Origin: Gammaproteobacteria bacterium
GTDB lineage: Bacteria; Pseudomonadota; Gammaproteobacteria; Ga0077536
Assembly: GCA_021773835.1 (NCBI GenBank)
Contig: JAJFJQ010000025.1
Coordinates: forward strand, 115,439 to 179,438
Reading direction: 5' to 3'
DNA: 64,000 bases
This document shows, piece after piece, positions 48,566-59,400 of this stretch (within the stretch, counting starts at the first letter, position 1; each line of letters starts with the position of its first letter). Under the pieces are notes generated by a model. It was not told the origin of the DNA. It saw only the letters and a list, made by a program, of their open reading frames with translations, and made no database searches. Made by a program: the position numbers and the translations under genes.

Positions 48566-48724
48566 GCACGTATCCATAGCGTGTTTACTTCCACCAAGGA
48601 AAATCATTTGCACGGTCACGATTACATTACTAGATCACCAATGCGCAATTCTGCAATTTAACGTTGAAACGTCCGTACGGTTCCCAATACAGCAAGATTG
48701 AAACCGGAATGAAATTGCATAGTG

Positions 48725-49774
48725 ATGTCTCGAATTAGTACTTTAGGCTTACTCATCACGTTGCTCGCGACAATAACTTGTGCGTTTCCAGCTTTCGGGG
48801 TCGAAGCCGAATTCGTGATCCACATCAGCGTTGACGGCCTTCGCTCCGATGCGGTTACCGCGCTCGGGCCGAAACACGCACCGAATTTTTATCGTCTGCG
48901 AACAGAAGGGGTGTTTACCGATAATGCGCGCACCGATGCAGACGAGACCGTTACGCTTCCGAACCACACCACCCAGATCACCGGACGTGGCGTGGCCGGC
49001 GACAACGGCCACAACTACACGATGAACAAAACGCCCTCGCCAAGAGCAACGCTACACACAAACAAAGGCGCCTATGTGAGCAGTGTGTTCGATGTTGTAC
49101 ATGACAACAGGCTCTCGACCTGTTTGTACGCATCAAAAGAAAAATTTGTCCTCTACCATCAAAGTTACAACGAGATCCACGGCGCGCTTGATAGCACGGG
49201 TGAAGACAATGGCCGGAATAAGATCGACGCTTATGTCTTTAGCGAAGAAACTAATGATCTTGTTAATAGCTACCTCATCGCGATGAAGAGGTCGCCTTAT
49301 AACTATTGCTTGATCCACCTCCGGGATCCAGATTCCGCCGGTCATGGCCACCATTGGGATGTTGCAACAGGAAGCGAGTACTTGAATGCTGTGGCCAAAA
49401 TAGACCGCCAATTAGGCGCTATATTGCAGACCATCGACGATGATCCCATACTAAATCGTAAAACGACGATCATAGTCACTTCCGACCACGGCGGCAGACA
49501 AGATACAACCACGCACCGCCCGTCGTCAGATGCCGAAAACTATACGATACCTTTTTACGTTTGGGGATCTGGTGTCGCTAAGGGCGCGGACCTCTACAAA
49601 CTGAATGAAAACCAGCGCGCGGATCCCGCTACCGCAAGACCGACCTATGCGGAGCCAATTCAACCGATCCGAAATGGTGACGCAGCAAACCTGGCGTTAA
49701 TGGTATTGGGGCTTGGGCCTGTTCCTGGATCGACTATCAATGCATTACAAAGGCTAAACGTCGCACCAAAATAA
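48725..49774 (+). CDS. Secreted alkaline-phosphatase-superfamily phosphodiesterase/nucleotide pyrophosphatase
   Basis: A signal peptide (LGLLITLLATITCAFPAFG) precedes a type I phosphodiesterase fold. Metal and catalytic positions are recognisable: first aspartate in HISVDGLRSD, the nucleophilic threonine in ETVTLPNHTTQITG, the HLRDPDSAGHGHHW cluster, and TSDHGGRQ with a later histidine (TTTHRP). Length is about 349 aa. It probably acts in the periplasm on phosphodiesters, nucleotides or phospholipids; the substrate is not predictable. Confidence 0.85.
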   Translation: MSRISTLGLLITLLATITCAFPAFGVEAEFVIHISVDGLRSDAVTALGPKHAPNFYRLRTEGVFTDNARTDADETVTLPNHTTQITGRGVAGDNGHNYTMNKTPSPRATLHTNKGAYVSSVFDVVHDNRLSTCLYASKEKFVLYHQSYNEIHGALDSTGEDNGRNKIDAYVFSEETNDLVNSYLIAMKRSPYNYCLIHLRDPDSAGHGHHWDVATGSEYLNAVAKIDRQLGAILQTIDDDPILNRKTTIIVTSDHGGRQDTTTHRPSSDAENYTIPFYVWGSGVAKGADLYKLNENQRADPATARPTYAEPIQPIRNGDAANLALMVLGLGPVPGSTINALQRLNVAPK

Positions 49775-49846
49775 CCACGCTACGCAACACCAGATACATA
49801 ATTAGGATCCGCTTGAAAACGTCACGCTTAGAAGAAAGAATGTTCC

Positions 49847-50410
49847 TTATTTTTCTCCAAGCGCCTTCATAACGAATCCGACCCGTGCCTGAACCTCCGC
49901 AATAGCAAAAGGTATCGGCAAAAGTCGGCTAACGGAGACCCACTGGTGCAACAGACCTATCATCGTCGAATGATTGTAAAGCTGGGTCCAACTATTCAAA
50001 ACTCGGCGGCGGCGACCGCTACCATTGTCCAACTGCACAAGCGGCAGTGCGCTCCATGGAAGAACGACAACTACGTCGTATTTTTGAATATAAGAGCGAC
50101 ATCGCCTATATAGATCAACCGTTTTCTGCTGCTCACCACCAAAGCCTCGACTCAACCAAAGATTAAACAGATCGACGGGGCATCGGTCTGCGACGAAATT
50201 CCCGTACCCGTTTTCGAGCTTATTTTTGGCTTCTAGTGTCTCGGAAATTCGCTTTTGCAATTGCGATGCTGGCTTCACGAAATCGTGATCCTCGTCAAAG
50301 AAGTCATCATAGTGCTCACCCACCAGTGCGCAGTTGTAGCGTGCCGCTAGTTCAGACGCCAGCGTTGTTTTTCCAGTTCCGGCGCTGCCGGAGATCGCCA
50401 GTCTTACCAT
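49847..50410 (-). CDS. P-loop NTPase/kinase-like protein (AAA_28/NadR-like)
   Basis: A 187-aa soluble protein begins LAISGSAGTGKTTLASELA, a perfect Walker A. FVADRCPVDLFNLWLS lies where nucleoside-kinase-type enzymes have the DR-x substrate motif, and YDVVVVLPW is a hydrophobic strand of the core. NTPases of this kind (AAA_28, like the NadR kinase domain) act on small metabolites, but the substrate is unknown. It lies 65 bp downstream of the giant RTX gene on the same strand. Confidence 0.72.
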   Translation of the reverse strand: MVRLAISGSAGTGKTTLASELAARYNCALVGEHYDDFFDEDHDFVKPASQLQKRISETLEAKNKLENGYGNFVADRCPVDLFNLWLSRGFGGEQQKTVDLYRRCRSYIQKYDVVVVLPWSALPLVQLDNGSGRRRRVLNSWTQLYNHSTMIGLLHQWVSVSRLLPIPFAIAEVQARVGFVMKALGEK

Positions 50411-50475
50411 CGATCTTCGGTGCTGTACGTGAGAACGAACGGGAAATTCGCGCTTAGTTCAAACCGCTAAGCCAC

Positions 50476-53400
50476 CTAGACACCCTGCCACACCGCGGCG
50501 ATTATTGGATCGACAACATGTGCGACAGCAGGCGGCAACGATGTATCGGTTCCGGTTGGAATGCTAAATGTCGCCATTGCTTGAACAAGCTGATCGATAT
50601 CGGAATTCCGTAGGTATGTTCCGTCATCGAGTTCAAATGATTCCACAGGTTCGTTATAGCCATACCAGCCTTGCACTAGAATGCTATCCGGCGTACCGAC
50701 CAAATCTAATCGGAGATCATCTCCAGATTGCGAGAACCATATTTGGTCTGCCGCAATGCCGGCACCAAACTCAATCACATCGCCGCTATGGGTACCAGTC
50801 TCCACCACGACGTCATTACCGTCCAAACGGTCAAAATGGTAAGTGTCTCCATTGTGCCAACCAGTTAGAACATCGTCCCCCCGGCCACCCTTGATGAAAT
50901 CAAATCCATAGCCACCGAATATAGTGTCATTTCCGGCACCGCCGTTAACGACATCATCGTCGTTGCCGGCATCGATATCGTCATCACCGCTTCCCGTGGT
51001 AATAATATCGTCCCCATGGCCCGCAAAGACTTGATTCGTTCCATCTCCGGCGTCAATCGTGTCGTTGCCGGGATCACCCCAAAGTACATCGTCACCGTTG
51101 CCGGTTATGATCGTGTCATTACCGTTTCCACCTTGGATCGTATGATTGCCGAACAAATCGGTGATCAGGTCATCACCTCGGCCGCCAAAAACGACATCAT
51201 CACCTAATCCCGGATCAACGATATCATTGCCGTTACCTGCATCAATCCAGTCGTTACCCGCGCCTGTTGTTATTACATCGCTCCCGTATCCCCCATAGAC
51301 TTGATTCGCTCCCCCTCCGGCATCGATCGTATCGTTGCCGGAGTCGCCGTAAATCAAATCATCCCCATCACCCGTAACGATCGTGTCATTATCATTTCCT
51401 CCGTGGATCTCATGACTACCAAACAGGTCCGTGATCACATCATCACCTCGGCCGCCGAAAACAACATCGTCTCCTAATCCTGGCTCAACGACATCATCGT
51501 CATTTCCGGCATCGATCCAGTCGTTACCACTCCCGCCGTCGATAGCATCGTTGCCATGACCGCCATAGATGATATCGTCGCCTGCATCACCGGCGATTAC
51601 ATCGTGCCCAACCAACCCGTCAATTTGATCGGCATGAGCTGTGCCATTAAGCGTATCGTCACTCGAAGTGCCGTGGATCACATTTAACGCGGTCGAGATC
51701 GTCAGTTGAAAATTGTCACTGGCGGATAATCCGAAGCTATCGGTCGCGGTTACCTTAATCGACAGATCACCAGCACCTGCCGGCACTGTACCGTTAAACC
51801 AATTTGTCTGTGCATCGAATGCCAACCAACTTGGCAGCGCACTACCGTCATGTAACGTTGCCGTTAACAGCAGGCTGTCTCCGATATCTGGGTCGACAAA
51901 GATATTTGGTGCTACGAAGTAACTGAATACAGCGCCCTCGACCGTCGCCCGATCCTCAAGTGCGGCTACTACTGTAGGTGGGGCGCTAACTCGTTCTACG
52001 CTGATCTCGAAATCATCGCTCACTGATAGACCGCCGGCGTCCGTTGCCGTGACTTTGACGTTCAGCAAGCCCGTATCGCCAGCACCTGGCGTTCCATTAA
52101 AATAGTTGCTTACGACATCAAAATTCAACCACCCCGGTAATGCACTACCGTCATTTAGTGTCGCGCCGATGGTCAGCGTATCGTCCAAATCAACGTCGAC
52201 AAAGGTTCCTTCGGGAATCGCGAAGCTAAACGCCTCGTCTTGCGTGGCCGATTGATCCGCGATTGGGATGGCGATTGTCGGTACGTGATTCGCATCGATT
52301 GTTTCGGCGGTCTCCGAATCAACAATCCTTAGATTGTCTTCCGTAAATGCAAACGTCTCTACTCGATTCCCCGCGTCGAGGTACCAATTCTTAACCGTGA
52401 TCGAATCAGTCGTGTTTAGCGTTAATACCAAATCGTCGCCGACCTGTGTGCTCACAGCATTTGCCGAAGAAAGCCCAACTGTGAAAACCACCCGATCAAT
52501 ACCGCCCGTATCGGTAATGACGTCATGGCCATCACCCGGCTTAAAAACATAGGTATCATTACCGAGACCACCGTCTAATGAGTCGTCACCGGGACCGCCG
52601 GTGAGCGTATCGTCGCCATCGCCGCTAGCGAGCGTATCGCCCCCCGCTAAGCCATCGATCCAATCAACGATATTTGTTCCCGTTAATACATCCGAAGCCA
52701 TAGTTCCGTTGACGTTAAACCCTTGGCTGATGATTTCCTCGAAACTGTACTCAACCCCATCGAATACAAATGTTTCGATTACTCGGGGGCCTCCCAATAC
52801 GTCTTTCGGATCAAAATCTTCGAGACGTAGTTCGACATCCGTACCGTCGAAAGTTATCAATAGCGATCCAAGCCCGAGAAGCATGTCTTTCTTGGGTAAG
52901 CCAGAGAAAGACATGGTGCCGGGAATACCCCCACCGAGAGGCTTTCCGAAAGTCGCTGTCCCCGAACTCGATGACACGCGGTAGGTGGTTGACGAAGTTC
53001 CAAATCCGGCTCCGCCGGATACGTATCTCGATCCGGAGCCACCGCTTCCGAGTGTGTAGACATCTGCTCCACGGAAGCCGTAATACCGGCCCGGTGCAGA
53101 CACCGCCACGATGTCATCACCATCAGTACCGAAGATGGCGTCGCCGTTATGAATGGCGATGCTAACCGTGCTCGACGAACTAATGCCCGCTGAATCGGAC
53201 ATCGTGTAATTTACGGTCACGGTCTGGATGTCATTCGGGCCCAAGCTATCAAAATCGGTCCGAGGGTCGAACAGCAATTGGTTAGCGACAATCGATGCAC
53301 TACCTTGCACTCCCACCACGGTTACCGAGTCTAGAGAAAACGTGGTCGGATCATCACCGGAGTCGACATCAACGTCATTTGCCAGCACGTCGAGGGTAAT

Positions 53401-56400
53401 CGTCTTCGTACCCGTATCGAGGCGCAAGCCGGCGGTGTCGCTCGCCGCGATCGGCGCATCATTGATGTTGCTCACCGAGAGTGTAAATGTCTCGGCCACC
53501 GAGTTACCGACTGTATCCGTTGCGGTGATCGCTACTGCGTAGGCGCCAACATCGTCATTTCCCGGGATCCCAGCCAATTCCAAAGTCACGGCGTCAAACG
53601 TTAACCAACTTGGTAATGCGTCGCCGCCGGCCAGCGTCGCTCGGTAGGTCAACTTATCCGATTCGGGATCGGTGAACGTGTCGGAGGGGATAAAAAAGCT
53701 ATACGGTACATCTTCGTCAACAACGCCGTCCGTTATTGGCGTAGCAGCGACAGGAGCAAGATTAAAATCACCTCCACCAACGCCATAGCGACGGGCGAGG
53801 ATACCGTCAGCGACTTCATCGTCTTCTACGAATATGCCGGCATCCCAAAAAACCGTAAATCCACCGCCAGCAGTAGCGGCAATCGTGGGTTGCGCCGTCC
53901 TTGTTCCACTTAATTCTAAATTAGCTTGAAAAACATCACCTGTTGGATTCCCGTAGCGATCGAAATGCTGGAGGTGAGTTGCACCATATTCGGATGAGAT
54001 TAGACCAATTTCGGATCTCCACGCGATTACAAAACCACCATCGTTCGTACCCGTGATCGAGGAACGACGTTGAGGGGCCGTGGTGAAATTATTTATCCGC
54101 CACTCAGCACTACGCGCGCTTCCATCTGCGTTAAAAATTCGCCCATGAATGTCAGCATCCCCGTCCAAGAGATCTACGGTCCAGGTAACCAGATAACCGC
54201 CATCCGCTAAACCTAGGACTGCGGGTTCTAAATTGTTGAATGTTGCGTTGTCATTGAGCTTAGATATTGCGCCCGTCGGCGTTCCCAACTCGTCGTATCT
54301 CTGCGCGTTGATTACAGTGCGCCCCGATGTGTCATGGTCGGACCAAGCAACGATGAATCCGCCACCCGCTAAGGACGCGATGCCTAGGTGTTCATTCGGA
54401 ATACCTGTCGAGACGATGATCTCGGAACCCAATGGGGTCGGTATTGGATCTCCCGAGTAACGTTGTAGTGTTAGATCTTGGGTGCCTGAGGCGGCATGCC
54501 AACTGAGTACGAAGTCACCAGCATCAAGTGCGGCAACTCCGATGCCGTCTGCGACTATATTCGCAAGCTCGATTTCGCCAGTTGTGGCAACACCACCGGC
54601 ATCGTATTTGCGCCCGACGATTTTGCCGTCGCTGCGCATCCAAGCAGCTATGAACCCACCACCGACAAGCATGGAGACGGTTGGATCCGAACTGTTCCCG
54701 GCCGTGCCCGCGTCAAGGCGAAACTCTCCACCGATGGCCGTCGTTCCGTCGTCGTCGTAGCGTTGCCCGTAAATTGCATTTGTCGTATCCCAAACCACGA
54801 TTTGGGAGCCGTCTTCCAGCGTTGCAGCCGCTGGGTTAAAGTTCGCGAGCGGCTCCGTGGTATTCACAATGAAGGTGGCAGGATCGGCCGTAACACTAAT
54901 ATCGGCTGTAGCGGTGACATCAATGTTAATGATCGATTCGGCGGTTGATCCCGCGGCATCCGTAGCCGTTATCTTCACACTCAACAGACCGACATCACCG
55001 CTCAACGGCAGTCCGCTCAGTGTGGATGTTGCGGGATCAAAGGCCAACCAATCGGGAAGCGCGCTACCATCGTCCACTGTTGCGGTGACGGCATGAACAT
55101 CACCAAACTCGAGATCTGGATCGAAAAAAATACTTTCCTCAATCCTAAACGCCAAGGTCTTGAACTCGGAAGCTGGAGTATCAACTACCGGATCGATGGT
55201 AATGACGTCGGTATTGGGTCGCAATTCAATCAGACGCGACTCGATATTCGTTGGATCGGTCGGCCCAAAGCCTAGATCACCATCCCACGCCGTCGTCCAT
55301 GAATACGCCAAGCTTCCGTTTGCAAGCGCCGTCACGGATGGCAGTGCGTTTAGGCTTACCGGATGTTCATTGATCGCTGTCTCGATGCCGATTTTTGCTC
55401 CAGCGTCATCGTATTGTTGGGCGAATATCGTTCCGGTGAGGGCGTCTACTTGGGAAAACCACAAGACTTGGAACCCGCCGTCCGGTGTACCAAAGACGCT
55501 CGGATCCACCTGATCGTTGGCGATGGTTGTATTAACTCTAAATTCAGATCCGAGCGCACTTCCGACACTATTATAACGTTGCCCGTATACCCCCCCGCCA
55601 TCACCGTCTTGTTGATCGGATTGCCAAATAATCACGAATCCGCCTGTCGCGAGCGCCGCAACCGCGGGTTTATGCTGGTTACCGTCAGCGGTTGAATTGA
55701 CAGAGATCTCTGAACCGATCGGGGCGCCGCCTAACCCATATCGCTGGGCAACAACGCCGAAGCCGCTCGGGTCCGAGCCCCGCCAAGCCGTAACAAAACC
55801 GCCACCAAGCAGTCCGGCGATCGATGGTTCATTTGCCGCTACCAACGCATCACCGGCGAGCCGGAACGCGTCCCCTACCGATGTGCCATCTGCGGCATAA
55901 AGCTGCCCAAACAGGCCGCGTTCGCCGACTCCATATTCCACAACATTGATCCGTTGTTCATCGAACTGCGAATACCAGGCAAATAGAAATCCGCCGTCGT
56001 TCAGTGCCGTTACTGCCGGCTGATCCTGTACACCACTGAACACGGGATTTACTCGGAACTCGGATCCAACTGCGGTACCGGCCGCATTAAATCGCTGCGC
56101 ATAGACGCCACCGCCATCTTTTCCGTATTCAGATTGAAAACCGTCGTCTTCATGCGTCGACTCCCAACCCACAACAAATCCACCGCCGTTAAGCCCGACA
56201 ACGACCGGCGTCGTTTGCCCTTCAATGCTTGTCGTATTGATGGCAAACTCCGCCCCAGCTTTTACTCCGTCACTACTGAAACGTTGTCCAAAGATCCCGG
56301 CTGCATCACCGTCTTGCCTGTCGGACGCCCACACAACAACGTATCCGCCACCATCAAGGGCAGCGGTAACACCCTCGGATCTCGAATAGAGCGGATCGCC

Positions 56401-59400
56401 GACGGCGGTAACGTCATGCGGTACTAACCAATCGGGCGCACCGGCAGACTCCACCACGCGAAGCGTGAAATTCGTTAATGCGCTCGCGTCGTCATTATCT
56501 GTTGCGGTAACACGGAGATCGAAGTCGGTGTCACCGAATATGGCGACGGGACGGCCGCTAAAACTTAACGTTGAAGAGTTAAAGAAAAGCCACCCGGGCA
56601 AATCTGACCCGTCCGTCATCGTCGCCGAGTAGCGCAGATTATCGCCATGGACAGTGTCTGCATCAGTGAAAGTGCCGACAGGTAATGAAAACGTGAACGA
56701 TGCCTGCTCGGTCGCCGCTTGATCAAGCGCAGGAATCGCAGGAACGGGTGCGTCGTTCAAATAGTTAACGTTTATCAAAAAGGTATTATTTGTCGTCAGG
56801 CCACCACTGTCCGTCGCGGTAACTTTTACAGCCACTAATCCGATATCGGCCGTAGCAGGCGTGCCCGATAATGTGCTCGTAGCCGAGTCGTAGCTCAGCC
56901 ATCCAGGCAATAGGCCATCGTCCGGCGCAGCGACCGTGATGGTTAAAGATTCATCGAGGTTCGTGTCAGAAAATGTTGCTCCCGGAATGACAAACCCAAA
57001 CGCATTGCCCTCGACGACCCCCGCATCGACAATAGGTATATCAACCGTCGGCGCGACGTTAACGTTACCGACATTCAGCTCAAACGCTGTTGTCGCAATC
57101 AGGCCCTTAGCGTCCGTAGCCGTCAAAGCGATATCGATGATCCCGGTATCACCCGCAATCGGCGTTCCAGAAAACGTTCTCGTCACGGTGTCAAATGTCA
57201 GCCAATCTGGAAGATCGCCGCCTTCGACCAACTGCGCATCGAGCTGCAATTGGTCAAACGGACTATCATCGAAGGTACCTGGCGGCACACTGAATCTGTA
57301 GGGCAATTCGAGCGCAATAACTTGATCGGGGATTGTGCTGACGACCATGGGTGCTTCGTTCGGCGCGTTAAAAACCGTCGGGCCGAACTTGATCGTTTCG
57401 ATAAAACCCGCGTCTGTGTAGAAGTCCGTGATCCGGATCTCGCCAGTCACATTCGGCACGCTGCCGAGAGTGGAAACAATGGTGGTATCCAGTAGCAGAT
57501 CGTCACCGTCACGAGCGGAGCTGTTCAGCACCGGCGTAAAAGTGAAAGTACCGGATGTCCCTACCTTTAGATCCAGGGTATCTACCCCGCCGGCGTCGCT
57601 TACAGAGATCGAAAAGCCATCGTCGAGTTCAGCGGCTAATGTGTAGATTGAGACCCCGGTTCCACCAATTACGCTCACTGCATCATTCAGCGCATACGCA
57701 TCAGGAAGATGCGAGCTGATTTCGTCAGCATCCCATATTGCCCCGCCACTGAACTCGATCGTCTCGACCTCGGTGCCAGAGACAAACCCGTCGACAATGG
57801 TGATCTTATCGCCGACTAGATCGCCGTGTTTGCGGATTTCGAGGATGAGGTTATCGCCGCTGACGTCGATAGTGACGTCGTCAGTATTAATGCCATCACC
57901 AAATACAACGCGATCCGCCGCGCCACCAACATCAAGAATAAAGTCGTCGCCATCGCCACGACTAAAGGTGTACGTATCGTTTCCGGCACCACCAACGAGA
58001 TCGTCGTCGCCGATCCCTCCAACAAGAACGTCGTCTCCAGAGTGGCCAAATAACGAATCGTTCCCGGTTTCTCCGATGAGTGTGTCGTTGTCGTTGCCAC
58101 CACTGAGTTCGTCATCGCCGTCGCCACCGATTAGACGATCGTCACCGCTACCCCCGGCTATAACGTCGTTACCGCCGAGACCGTAAATCGTATCAGCGCC
58201 CGGCGTACCGCCTGCTAAGCTGGAGTCCGCTGAATCTGTTAATAAAACAAGGTTTAACGCCTCGCTGGCCGACCCATCGGCAGGCTCACTCGTTTTACCC
58301 ACCGCTGCTTCAATATCCGCGACGGTTAGAATCGTCGTTTCGCCGATTACAATGGATTCAACTGGTTTGCCATTAAACCAACCTGAAACTATTAGTTGGT
58401 CGCCAGTCGGTGTCCCGTCGCTAGATAACTGGACTAGAAGATCGCCACCGCTCTCGATTAGCTTTATATCCGTGTTCGAGAGCCCTCCTGTCAGCCAAAT
58501 GCTGTCTATCCCGGCTACATCATCGATGACATCGTTACGATCGCCGTAGCCGAAGTAATATCTGTCGTTACCGGCACCACCGTACAGCTTATCGTTACCG
58601 CGTCCACCATTTAGATGATCATTACCGATGACGTCTTTTCCGTCAGCATGTTCTCGCTGGATATGCCCGTGGGGAGTAAACGGCGTAGTATCCGCATCGT
58701 AGCTCGCCGGATCCTTATCACCCCAAAGGACATCGTTCTGGTCCCCACCAAACAACCAATCGTCGCCAGCCTCGCCTTGCAGTACGTCGTTATCAGCTTG
58801 TCCATAGAGAAAGTCGACGCCTTCGCCGCCGTAGAGAAAGTCATTTCCAGCGCCACCTTTTAGATGGTCACCATCGCCATCGCCGAGATCTGCGTCTCTA
58901 CTAACCGGCAGCTGGTCGCCAAGCCCAGCCGGCAGGATCGGCACCGTGACAGTTTCGGTTGCGCCATCCCAAAATGTCTCAGTTCCATCCCTAAAGAAGG
59001 GCGAATCTCCAGCATCACCCCATAGTTGATCGTTACCCGCTCCGCCGGTTAGCGTATCTACTCCGGCCCCGCCAAAAATGCGATCATTATCGTCGTTACC
59101 AAAAATGACATCGTGGCCATCGCCCCCTTGCAACCAATCATTCCCACTGCCTCCCGATATGAAATCTCGGCCAGAACGTCCGCTGACAAAATCGTGATCG
59201 GCGCCACCAGATAGCCAATCATTTCGCTGGGATCCACCGATAATATCGTCTCCGCCTTCTCCGAACAGATACGTGCCATTCCGAAAAATTACCGGGGCCG
59301 CTTCGGCATCAACATTGGTGATATCGACTTCGATCCAATCATCACCATCACTACCGATACCTGCGCCTGCGCTATCACCGTAGATCAGGAGGTCTGGGAT

